Source of the DNA: Neckera pumila
Taxonomy: Eukaryota > Streptophyta > Bryopsida > Hypnales > Neckeraceae
DNA: 64,000 nt
Assembly: GCA_963969595.1 (NCBI GenBank)
Contig: OZ018411.1
Span: 6,946,501-7,010,500, forward strand
Reading direction: 5' to 3'
Shown one piece after another: positions 21,545 through 32,954 of this stretch (position 1 is its first letter; the number at the start of each line of letters is the position of its first letter). The notes beneath the pieces were generated by a model, which worked only from the letters and a program-made list of their open reading frames with translations, searched no databases and was not told the DNA's origin. The position numbers and the translations under genes are program-made.

Positions 21545-21669
21545 TGAGGTCGTGCTTTCTAGGCGAGACTCTGCAGGGGGATTCAACCTTGAAGCTAGTT
21601 GTAGCAGGGAGGAGTTCGCGATTGTGCTTTACTCTGGCTGACCGTTGATGCCCCCAAATATTCAATATT

Positions 21670-21852
21670 TGTTTACCAATGAGGCAGGGGTCCCGCCCTT
21701 TTGCATCCTTGAAGAGGGGACCCCTGCAATAAACAAAATGGTCTTATATGACTCCTCAACCAACCCCAATCCTTGAATTAACTAATAAGTCCTTTCAAGG
21801 TATCTAGCAAAGCATAATACCTTCCAGGCGTGGGGAGGACCATTGACTGGTT
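21670..21852. repeat. Second insertion specific to unit C
   Basis: This is absent from the matching place in unit B (around 11445-11480). It contains a small hairpin, CAGGGGTCCC with GGGACCCCTG, around the block CCCTTTTGCATCCTTGAA. That block recurs at about 51909, so it belongs to a dispersed repeat. Exact ends are not resolved. Confidence 0.55.
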
Positions 21853-22592
21853 ATACAATGTTATGCGGTTTGCGTGGAGAATTAATTGCTACGTTGAGCT
21901 CATATTCGGTAAGCTCGCGCCACGAGGTCAATCACGCTTCCTAATGGCGTGATTACCTTGCATGTGGAAGATTAGTAAGCTTGCTGCGGCACACCGAATT
22001 CAAACCTGCATACCCTAGTTTGAGAACCTCTTTGCAAAGCACGAAATACTCGGATCACATACAACACACTCCAACTTGATACATTCCTCAGGAAGTTGGT
22101 TCTTCACTGCATCCAACTTCCTGGCCTTGCACCGCCATTTTAATGAACATCAATAATCTCTTGATTAGCATCTGGAAGTCCAACAGCAAGTGATGATCGA
22201 TGTCAAATAATTTTGTAGTTTTTAACTCAGAAGCAAGGCTGTAGAGTCCTAGAATTCATAGCACTGCAAATTAGGCTGTAAGGAAGACCTCGAGTGCTTC
22301 TGTCCTAGTAACAACCTGAAATTTTATTCCCCCTAGTGTAGTTCTTAGTCGACAACCGATTGTGCCACTTCCTTTGTAGAAGCAACCCATTTATGTTTGC
22401 TGGACCTTGAAAGGTTAATTAACGAATTCTTGATCAAGCTGGACAACCGTGATTTAGAACTCCAATAAATACTGAGCGACAGATTTCAAACTTCACTGGC
22501 CACCTTGGACGGTTCGAGTTCGGTCCCCTCTTCATTAGATGTGCCCAGTTTCAAAATCGTGTATCACCTTAACAGCCCAATTGACAATCGAT

Positions 22593-23707
22593 CCATCAGT
22601 GTAGCTCAAATATGAATCGTGAGCTTTTTCAGATACAATTTTTTTTTAAAAAAACACTTGCATTTTGTTGAACAAACGATCTATTTTGGCTTGAAAAATT
22701 GGGGATGTTAGGGGTTAAAGTGCAAACTCCCTAATTATTTGTAATCTCAATAAAACCAAGTTCAGCGCAGTGGCTGGTTCTGATTAGCGAAGAGGTGCCA
22801 TATTAGCATTAAATGTGCACACAAAAGAGATTTGTAAGTGTAGAACTTTCATTCGTTGATTCTTGTGTAAACATTTGAGATTCAAAACGAAACGGCGACT
22901 TGCAAAGCAAAGGAAGCCACGACATGAAGAACCAGAAGTCAGTACGTGATTCACGACAGCGCGATAGGTCCTACCATGCAATTCTCTTCGTAACCTGGAC
23001 TAATAGTCATTCAATAGTCCATTTTCTTGGATACTGCAATGAGGCAATTCCGAGGATATATAAAAGAAATGCGTACAGTATGAAAAAGCAATTTGAGAGA
23101 GGCGTCAATGAGGAAAATCCAGAGCAGACCTAATAATGAACAAGGATTTTGAGAAAATAAATAGAATTTCATGAAAGTTCCAATGACTGAGGGATAGAGA
23201 TTTCTTCCATCTCCATCAGCAAATGAAAAACATTCTGTCCCATAGACAAAAATTTGGAACAAGCTTACTCCAACCCAGAGTTCTCCCAACCCAGAGCGCA
23301 ATTCGCCTGATGCCGACGCCCTTAGGAGACGTTGTCTAACCTTGTTGACATAAGCTGGAACTAAAATGACGCACTTCCATGACGAGAGCGGAGTAATTTT
23401 AACCAAAGATTTCTCTGCCTCTTCCAATGGAGGTTTATCTTCTTAAATTGCTGCAATTGAAAAGTATCGCATGCTGGTGCTAAAGTTCAATAACCAATAA
23501 CTGACAAATGGCCTTGAATGGTCATACATCGACTAGCGGCAGCACAAATTCTATATTCCTACAAGTATTACACACCAACTGCGACCTGCTATTATTCTGC
23601 GAGGTAATCGTCCTTTATGTGTCCTCTATGTGTAAGCAACGTACCCGGTTCCGTGTCTTGATAGACATTGCAGTAGATACAACTACCCCGGCTAGTAGAG
23701 CAATAAT
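22593..23707. other. Between unit C and the glucosidase gene
   Basis: No gene was recognised. GTTAGGGGTTAA at about 22706 looks like a solitary right end of the TTAA family. The part nearest 23707 would include the 3' UTR of the glucosidase gene. Confidence 0.4.
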
Positions 23708-26700
23708 TTACTCGTTATTGTGAACGTCGATAAGATCGTACTCATGTGTGACGCTTAAGGGAGTATCCTTCGAAACAGGCCGTTCTTCAGACCATAGCTC
23801 AAGCGCCACAGATCCAGGGCCCCACTTCACGTGACACACTACTACTTCGTTGACATTGAATCGGTTGACGACTCCGAGTCCAGTATGATGATCCAGAAGT
23901 CTCCACTCGCCTGCGCAAGGTCTCAATACAGTAAGAAATGTGGACCTCTGCCAATAACAGACAAGAGTCCTGCATCGTAGAGAAATGAAATTAATTGGCA
24001 ACAGCGACGTTCATTCTAGATACTATCAGTTGGAATCATGTATGAACTTACCGTTTGGTCTGTCGGAACCCCTGATTGAATATTCTCCGAACGTCAGGCT
24101 TGGTTTCAGCTCATGTAGCTTCCCATCAACAGCAGTGTAGCGGATGGAGGAGTGCATTGGGTGCACTATCTTAAACAAAGGGTGAATGCGCAAACAGACC
24201 AGCCTCGAGAAACCTCCAGAGCCAGCACCCACTGACCGAGCCACAATGCTGGAATTGACTCTCACAGTCTTTTGCGAGTCCTCGGTGAGGAATACTTCTC
24301 GAGCTAGCACTAATCCACCACCAATATCCCCTTCCAACCCAATGTCTTCATGACCTCCCCCACGTTCTCGCCTGAATAAATACACAACATTTATAATTCG
24401 AACAACCCGCAGTGTTGCATATTCATCATACTCACTTTCAACTGTACAATTCAGATTCTAAAGCATATAGCACTATGAACAAGACATATATGCAGTGCAA
24501 TAGAACTCATGAGACAGATTCGATGGCATACTTCACAACTTTGTATTCTTCGTTCCAGCCTGAGGATCGGAATTCGGTGCCACTGAACTCCTCATAACCA
24601 CCGTTTTTCATTCCTTCTTCCATCCATTCATACCCTGACGGCTTGTGAATCATTGACGCTATCCGACCCCCATTGAAAGGCAATACTTTCAGAGACACGT
24701 CTCCTTTCTCAAGGTCTTCTGGCATTTGGACAGCACCCACTCCCATAATTGGGTGATGTTCTTCAAAAGCCATGTCCAACTGGCTCTGGATCCGTCCTGC
24801 AATGAGGATTTCACTAAGAGTTAGATTCCAAACTGTCAACGTACTGGGGAAGCTTGTTGAATGTCCGCGTCACAGCATTGCAATTTACCTCATAAGAGAA
24901 TTAAGGATCACTACACGGGAAGAAGGTACAAACCTAAATGAGTAGACTCGTCTTCACGCTTTGACACAACCTTCTTGGTGATGTCTTCCTCCGAAAGCAA
25001 TTTGATTCTGAACTCATCTCCATCAATACATTCACCCTCCACCTGTAAAAATACATAATTTGTTACACCATTAGAATTATCTAGTCACTCACACAACTTT
25101 TGTGAGTATCAATATTGACAAGTACAAAGCCTTTTGCAAAGTGTGAAGTTCCTTATAATACCTGGACATTTTCGCCGACCAAAAGACGCACATAAAGGGT
25201 GCGCTTTGGCCTTTCACGGTGACCTTCAACAGAGGCGATGCGGATCACAACTTCTCCAGCTGGAACCTTCTCCGCTTCATAGTGTGTAATCAGGTAATCA
25301 CCATTCTTGTAACCGAAGCCATCACCATCATCTTCATACAAGTCGCCTGTTGCCTTTCCTGATAAGGGCAGGACTCAGGGGGTAAGAAAGCAGTAGGACA
25401 GCAAGGAAAACTAAGCCACCCGAATAAGAAAGAAAAAACACTTCATCAATCGCTCACAAAAAAAAATCGAAAAGGCATTACCTGTATCATCAAGAGCAAT
25501 CAAAAGTGTGACCGTGTCATTGGGGCTAATTTCACCAACATGCTGGATGACCGGCCCGGTTGGAACTATAGCACCACCCTTCAGAAAAAGCAGCGGCAGT
25601 TCCTGTAACAAATCCCGACAACACATCAGCGCTGCTGCCACATCTTTCACAGAGATGAATAATGTCTAGAAAGAAAGAGACGAAAATCAGACACGTTTAG
25701 TCTACGCCCAAAAAGCCCAAGCAAATAAGTAAAAACCCTAATTTGGATAACCATATATTACTGAATGCTGCGAAGAATACCGGATGATCATCATTGAAGT
25801 GGAACCGCTGCCAGATTCCCTTCGGAAAAACAAGACTCTCGTTAGAATTTCGTTTCTTTGGTAAAGGCCTGCACAAAGGTACACTCCAATTTCAGTGTAA
25901 CATACAAAGATTTGCAGACCAACAACTACTGTACGCATAACAGGACATGAAAAAACTGAAAGAACCTCGACAAATAACCTGAAAGCAAAGAATGAAACGC
26001 ACAAAATCACATGAAGAACCAACAATTTGAGTATGATTTAGAATTTACCAAGTTTTGACAAGAATTGGACCGATCAGGAAGCTGTCATCAATTTTCCGCA
26101 GCGTCACATCAGTTGGATCTGTTCAAAGATACGAACGTGAGTGTTTGCAAAATCCAGTTATTACAGTAATACAAATATCAAGGTATTTTTAAAAAAAGAA
26201 ACCAAGTAATAAAATATCAAGTTAGAAGAACACAGACTGAGAAATGATAAATGATGGATGTCACACACTAACATACCAGCGAAGAATACGGGAGTCATCA
26301 CAGGTACTCCAGTGGTGTGTGTCTTGTAGAAGAGAGTATAGAAATGTGGCAAAAGCCGATATCGCCTATTCAAAGCGAATCTAGAGAGCTCTTCCACCTA
26401 GAAATCAGTAACAATCATCAAATTCATTCAGCAAGAGTTACAGAATGTGTATCAAACGAAATTATGATAACATCTACAACTGAATGACGCAAGAATATCA
26501 GATCAGATTGTAATATACCTCAGGACCAAAGGACCAAGGTTCCTGATCAATAGTTCCCTGCTCAGAATGCCCCCTGGCGAAGGGCATCATAGCTCCAAGC
26601 CCCATCCACCGTGCGAATAGTTTGGGCGTAGAATCTCCAGCAAATCCACCAATATCCGGACCAGAAAAGGACTGACCACTCATGCCCTGCAAAACATGAC

Positions 26701-29700
26701 ATAACAAATATGACGCTAAAATAAGCCCTGCACAATGTGACATAAGAAGCCTGCACAGTGGGACACCACAATCAAAGAGTTTCACATGTCAGAACACGCC
26801 CAATCTTTTGATCCTTAAATAAGAACAAATTCTATTTTTGAGTAGCATATTTTTTGTAACCTACATCCACAAGTACCATTCTAAGTGATAAAAGGTTTGG
26901 AACGCACCAGGTTGAGTGCCATGGGGATGCTCATGCTGAGATGCTCCCAATTAGCGAGGTTATCACCAGTCCAAGTCGCTGCATATCTATGAGAACCAAT
27001 GAATGCTGCCCTGGTCAACACAAATGGTCTCTTGTTCTCATTTGCAAGCAACATACCTTCATATGTTGACCTTGCCTGAAACATACCATAGACCTGTGCA
27101 GACACAATAAATAGATACCTTTAGTACATAACAAATCAACTTTTGAAATGACCTAAAAGTCATTAATTGGAAAAAACAAATCACTACTGATACTTACCCT
27201 GCAAGGAAACCCGCCAGCATCACCTAACCCCTAAAGGACCAGGTTATTCAATATTGCCTCTGAACTTTAGAGTCAGTTTTAATACGTAATTTGTGGACTT
27301 TTTTTTGTTCAATTTAATTTATTTTTTGACCACAGGAAATGCTCTTCACTGATCCTTGTGACATAAAATATAGCCTCGTATGAACTATATCCTCACAATA
27401 TGAACAATTAAATTGGCCCTTTTCAAACCTGGAATCCTTCGACCTTCAGGGGTTAAGATAAAATGGAGAATCATTCGTGATTCTTTCAAAATGTTCAACA
27501 CTTACGTTATGGTAGTGTGCATGGCTTTGTTTACCCCCGACTTCCTCATCGCCTCGATGAATATTTGTCTCGGGCATGGTCTTGGATACAGTCTGTAAAC
27601 CACAGAAATCCTATCAGAGCACACTTCCCAACGAAGCATTGAAATAAATAATGGTCGACTCTGTATAAGAACTGGATACATCACTTAGCACCACAAGAAG
27701 ATAAAACTGGATGGCACCATAGCATAACCAAAGAGTAACAACTAATTGCCACACAGAGTGAGACTGACATTCACCAGATGCTACTGACAGAATTCAGAAG
27801 AGAAGTCATGTTCAAACCTTGAATACAGCTGGCTCATTCATATCATTCCATATGCCATCCACACCTATGGCAATAAAATCCTTCACCATTTTCGCCCACC
27901 ACGATCGCGTCTTCTTACTTAAGAAATCAGGGAAAACAACTGGTCCCGGCCAGCATTCACCTGAGAAAGTATATCAAAAAGTCATAACGTAGAGTCAGAC
28001 AGAGCACGTTAACACAACTATTACTGATAAGTCTAAACAAGTCACTCAGAATATTGCATAATGTTCAAAGCAGGTTGTTTACGTCTTGGAAAATAAAGGC
28101 AACGTTGCATGCATACAAGGTACAAGTCTAATAAAAAAAACATTGGCTAAATTCATTGATCCCAAAGAATGTCATACATACCAACATAAGGATTGCCATC
28201 CGAAGTCTGTATCCACACATCTTCCTCACATCCGCTTTCATAGGCAGGATAACCCTTCTCAACCTTGAGCCCAGGGTCAAGCATCCAAATGCCTTTGAAG
28301 CCCTTACTGTGCAATTCATCTGAGAGTTCCTTCGGCTGTGGAAAAGCATCCTGCAAAACGAACAGGAATAAACTCAATATAACTCGTTCTAACAATTACA
28401 GTACCTAATAAAACTGTTACAAGTCGGTCCTGAACCCTTTTTCAATTTCTGTTGAGCTTATCTATTTGGCAATGCAAGATACCTTGTCAAACGTAAAGCA
28501 CTTAAAGTCTTGCATGTAGTCGATATCCATCCAGACCACATCACATGGAATGTTCTTTTCCCGAAAAGTTGAAGTCACCTGAGGAAAGCATGTAATGGCA
28601 AGTCAATTGCTGTCAAAATACTTCTCAAATTGCTTTTTCATTTTGTTTTATTTAAAGATCCCCTTAAAACCAAATTCAAAGGCAAAATACATTAAAAGTA
28701 TATACAGTTACTAAGAATTCCAACAAGATACCTCTGAAACTCTAGCAGCTGTTTCATAACTCCATCTACACTGTTGATAACCAAGTGCCCACTTTGGAGG
28801 CATTTGCATGGTACCTGCCACAAAAATACACATCAGCGAGGAGTTAGAGCAGTTATCGCCATGACCCTGAAGACAACCCCTGACCCAAAAATATTCATGA
28901 TGAAATTAAAGATGACTTGGAATAACATACCAGTGGCATGCGCAAGTGAAGTCAGAAGCTCTTCAGGCGTAGGAAATGGTCCGAACGTGATTACTGGAAG
29001 CGGAGCTTTTGCCACAATTCTGATAATTCCTTCTTTTCTCAAATCAATCTGCAATATTGAAGAATCAAGTTACCAACCTTGCAGGAGCTTCGTGAACGGC
29101 ACGACTTCCAGTAATGCAAGTAACAGGTGAAAATACAACTGCCAAGTGAATATGGTGACAGGATGAGTGATAACAACAAGATAACCTCAAAACTCACCTC
29201 ACAACGCCATGTAGTATCAGCCAACACTCCAAAGGCCTGACCATTTGGGAGTATTGAGACCACCCATGGATGGGACTGATACAAAGAGGTGGTGTTCTGG
29301 TTGTAACCCCATGCGTCTGTATTCCATGAATAAATCTGTAGAGAAAAAAGATACACGTCAACCCGACTCCCAAGGAAGGGGAAATAAGGTACTTCGCTTA
29401 AAGAGCACGGAGCCAAAAACATAATTGTATTAAAAAAACGCAACAACCAATGACCGCAAATTCTGTAGAAGAGAAAGAACTCACCCGCTTGCCCGTACGC
29501 TCCGTGGATCCACCAACTTCACCCGTGCCGTAAAAAGATGTTCCTGTCGGAAGCTGCATGACAGGATCACAATTATGAATTTATGACAAAGAATATTAAA
29601 ATAATTCCCAATTCAAGGCGTGTTGCTTAATGAAAATCCGTCGTCGAAAAGACGACATTCAGTTGTCTAATTGTCGTCGTTCTGAAAAGTGAAAAGTTTC

Positions 29701-30031
29701 GAAAGGTCACAAATTGAAGCGCAAAACTTCACCGTGAAAGCAAACCACAAAAAGCACGCTGTGCAGTCACAAGATGATCATATTTGACTTCGGGGATAAT
29801 ACTCACCTTCACGGTAACGAGTTGATTTGCACCGTTAGACTCGAAAACTGGGATAAACTGAGGTTCATTACTCTCGAAAGATGACGTGTCAATCTCTTCC
29901 TCGCGCAACCGCGGATTCTCAAAAGAAACAGAAGGCGCCGCTTCCTTCCTAGCACTTTCCGAGTGGTCGAAACGAAACACTGACTTCTCAACTATCGCCA
30001 ACCACGCTGGTGTCACCGACGGGGACGCCAT
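23708..30031 (-). CDS. HGL1: GH31 alpha-glucosidase, heteroglycan glucosidase type
   Basis: Twenty coding exons join in frame into 991 codons: 30031-29807, 29553-29485, 29335-29198, 29048-28931, 28814-28732, 28578-28483, 28350-28182, 27960-27818, 27592-27506, 27093-26908, 26686-26519, 26397-26277, 26118-26049, 25868-25781, 25602-25482, 25358-25162, 25042-24934, 24796-24532, 24371-24052 and 23910-23708. All introns are GT-AG. The GH31 nucleophile is Asp339 in GIWNDMNEP, and the acid/base is Asp420 in WTGDNLANW. TSFYGTGEV, WMDIDYM and SGPDIGGFAG are also conserved. The C-terminal part (SVGAGSGGFSRLVCLR, ELWSEERPVSK) is characteristic of plant HGL1-like proteins, which act on cytosolic heteroglycans in starch-derived sugar metabolism. 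No signal peptide follows the chosen start, MASPSVTPAW. It is the first ATG downstream of a TATA-like box, and the spliced leader upstream is open in the same frame. Confidence 0.92.
27228..27452. mobile_element. TTAA-flanked short element, copy E3, in a glucosidase intron
   Basis: This 225-bp element begins CCCCTAAAGGACCAGG and ends CCTTCAGGGG. CTAA (27224-27227) and TTAA (27453-27456) flank it. It lies in the intron between the exons ending at 27506 and starting at 27093, more than 50 bases from either splice site. It is the shortest full copy seen, so large internal deletion is likely. Confidence 0.7.
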
Positions 30032-30120
30032 CCTCTCGGTAGGCGCTTCAATCAACAGAGCCCTGGCCTGGTTCACTCTGGCACGTCTTGATACGTGAAA
30101 CTCGCTCCGGTAGCACAAAC
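29807..30120 (-). other. HGL1: Exon 2 of the glucosidase gene, with 5' leader
   Basis: TTTGCAG precedes the exon at 30121. The leader from 30120 to 30032 has no ATG, and coding begins at 30031. The leader is open in the coding frame, so an N-terminal extension cannot be fully excluded. Confidence 0.6.
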
Positions 30121-31160
30121 CTGCAAATTCAATAAGACAAGTTGTAACATAATTTCAACAGACCCTAAATAATTTCAGATTCATTGTCATCAAAGGCCTC
30201 AAATTACTGGATATGAACAAGTCTCGACCGGCAACTTGCGGTGAGTTAACCATCACCTCGGAATCGACTTCCCTTGACTAGAAGTCTTTACAAGATCTCT
30301 AATCCAGCAAAATATTCACTCGGAATCGAGACAAAGCAGTAGACAAGAATACGTTAAATCATGCGACGACTTCTCGCAAGCTGAAAAGTTAAATGCCGAG
30401 AAATTGTGTAAGAGCTTAACACCAAAGACTCAATATGCAGACTTTGAACACTTATGACAGTCTTCAACCGATAACAGTTTAACTTCCAGGATATCAGACT
30501 ACAGCTCTACTAGCTGGTTCTCGATCGTATATGTGATTGGTGATCTAAAACGAACTAAAGGATACACGGCCATAGCCGTGTCGCAACCTATAAACAGAAA
30601 CGGGACAAACTACGATCTCAACGTCATAAGATTAGGACGAGAGTTGCAGAGAAAACATGCTTCCATATATCTGGAGAGTAAGAGAACTGCAGAGTCAAGA
30701 CTCCTTTCATGAACTTCAGCAAGTCACAATTTCACCAATCTTTCTGAGCAGAGTTCAAATTAAAGCGGCATACACAAAGCCAATGCTACAACAACACCAA
30801 CACCGGCTCAAATTGAGCAAGCGGCACTCTTGACGGTGAATAACCGATCATGCACCGCTTATTCGAATCGCCACGCCCCCCCGAGTTACAGAAGACAATC
30901 TAAGCAACAGGGATCAGGCCAGGCTCTAAACTCTCGGTAGTCCAATAAGCGATGCCTCAGCGTCAAAAAAACAGCACCTGAGTGATTGCAATGACATTGA
31001 TCTTAAGCAGAATTCACAAACTCACGGCATTACGCACACCGCAACAAATTCCAATGCAGTTCACGATCGACCTCAACGACGAAGCACAATTTTCCATTCC
31101 TCAGACGCAAGACGTACACACAACCAGCCAGTAGTCACTCCAGGCAAGCGCGCACGATAC

Positions 31161-31395
31161 CTGGATCCGTACAGCCGTTGGCAACAAACGCAGCAACCGC
31201 GCTTCGACACTTCCAGGGGCGACACTGCCAGAAACCAATTACACGTCCGGAGTGCTCAGCAACGGCCGAAGCAGGCCTATTCACACCGAAAACAGAGCGT
31301 CGACGATTCCTCCAGCGGCGGCAATGGCCGCGAAAGAAGGAAGATGAATGACACTCCAACTTCTCAGAGGCGAGAGTGGAAGCGGCGAGAGAGAA
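31161..31395 (-). other. HGL1: Probable non-coding exon 1 of the glucosidase gene
   Basis: A CT-rich leader (TCTTTCTCTCTCGCCGC) downstream of a TATA-like box ends at a good donor, CCAG followed by GTATCG. Joining it to 30120 keeps an open frame. An ATG at 31503 is in frame too, but lies upstream of the TATA-like box, so an exon-1 start is less likely. The first intron would be about 1.04 kb. Confidence 0.45.
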
Positions 31396-31423
31396 AGAGG
31401 TTAGACTCGGGATGAGCGAGGGG

Positions 31424-31429
31424 TTTAAA
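31424..31429 (-). promoter_or_regulatory. TATA-like box of the glucosidase gene
   Basis: TTTAAA lies about 30 bases before a CT-rich leader. The prediction rests on position and composition only. Confidence 0.35.
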
Positions 31430-32864
31430 TGATGCAATGCAGGGACAGAATTGCAGGGCAGCTGCATCAAATTATGCCTCCACTGTGGCAAAGCCTGCCG
31501 CATGGCGCCGCCTGCCCCGGCACCTTGTCACTTGCTGCAACTTCACGCTTATCTCATTCCAGTTCCGTCTCTCCTTCGTTCGGCCGACGAAGCGGACTTC
31601 CTGATAGTACAACTGAGATCACTGACAGATGCTCCGAATCCACACGGTTTGATTCCCGGTTGCTGACCCTCTGCACCCCACACCTGGCCTATTCAATTCT
31701 CGTTCATACGGTTACTAACGTACACTGCTTGTTCCTTCGTCCTTCTTCTTTAAAACTCCACTCTGGCTCGCTCTCCTAGATTATATTAACTTAAGCTTAA
31801 CCTTTTTTTTAACAAATGAAACGGAATTCTATTACCAGAAAACAAAGTACAAATACCAGCCACAAGCCCACAAGTGGCCTGGCGACAGATGACAGTATAT
31901 TAACTTAGGCCCGTGGCGTGAGGGGCACCAAACCCTAAACTTTCCTCGTGTCCGACAGAATTCCGACTCTTCCTTTGCTCTTATCCGCGTGTCAACTCGG
32001 TTGCTTTTCTTTTTGTCTCTTTCGCTTCTCTTTAGAGATATTTTGGCGTTCCTTTGAAAATACCGGCGGCTAGTTCAAAGTTAGCAAGTAGAAGTGGAAA
32101 AAAAAGGGTTGTAATTTGAAAATATAGGGAAAAAACATTTTTAGAAGTTCATTTTAGAATTAAAAATAGAGAAAATAACCGGACTCAATTCTTCAACAAA
32201 AAATGAGAATTGAAGGAAATTAGCCGATAAAACTGAAAAAAATTCTTGAACACTAGTTCCTTTGCATCCTTTAGAGTTCTTTTCTACTTCGTATTTCTTT
32301 ATGTTTCTTGCGTTTTTTTTACGTAAGCTGTAGATAGTGTTATTCATATGGAATTTAGAATTTCTCTAAAGCGGGCACAAGCAAAAGAATTGATTGTGTA
32401 GCAATATGTGGATGAAAATAATTCTTCATGTATAAAATGTGTACTTCATTCAGTCAATTTTGATAATTTCATCTACAATTTAACGATTATCATCCATCTA
32501 TGACAAAACAAAAAATTTTGAACCAAAAAAATAGATTGAAAAGAAAATCCTTCTAAATTTTTTTTCTTTTCAGAGAAATTATGTCAATAAAAAATTCACT
32601 AGTAGGTCCTTCTTAGCGATCCAAGAGTTTTTTTGTCTTGAAAACAATGGCTTGACCTTCAAGGAGGGGACTCTTTGTTTCATGTGAATTGAAGTTCTTT
32701 TTGTAATAGAAATTCTTGGATTATGGTTTGATCTGAATTGCGATACTGTAGAAGGCATAATTCTTTATCATTAGAAGAGATTTGAGCCTCTAGAAGACCG
32801 TTCCAGGGCTGTTTCCGATGCTGGAAACAGCGCATTGCTGTCAGGGAAAAAATTTATTAAAAAT
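31430..32864. other. Upstream of the glucosidase gene, no other gene seen
   Basis: The part near 31450-31780 is less AT-rich and may hold promoter elements. Further right the sequence is AT-rich with no recognised gene. Confidence 0.4.
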
Positions 32865-32911
32865 AAATATATATATATATTTATATATATTTATATATTT
32901 ATATTTATATA

Positions 32912-32952
<41 letters not shown>
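32865..32952. repeat. AT microsatellite
   Basis: About 88 bp of TA dinucleotides interrupted by TTTA units, ending at ATGACGTGG. Confidence 0.95.

Positions 32953-32954
<2 letters not shown>

Larger units (their letters stand above)
19190..22592. repeat. Duplicated segment, unit C of the SMI1 array
   Basis: This is collinear with unit B (5771-12205), including the SMI1 gene and both flanks. Relative to B it lacks the three insertions near 5.9-9.1 kb. It has two of its own: a 366-bp MITE at 21179-21544 and about 180 bp near 21670-21850. The right boundary falls abruptly in the ACAATCGATC sequence. Confidence 0.8.

Noticed and set aside
23911..24001. Exon 21 of the glucosidase starting further upstream at GACTCTTGTCTG
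   Set aside because: That acceptor puts the downstream conserved text out of frame. The acceptor before 23910 restores GEWRLLDHH and the conserved C-terminus.
31156..31503. ATG at 31503 as the glucosidase start, giving a long N-terminal extension
   Set aside because: The frame joins correctly, but this ATG is upstream of the TATA-like box at 31424-31429, and the CT-rich part looks like a leader. The start at 30031 gives a length of 991, matching my recollection of plant HGL1.
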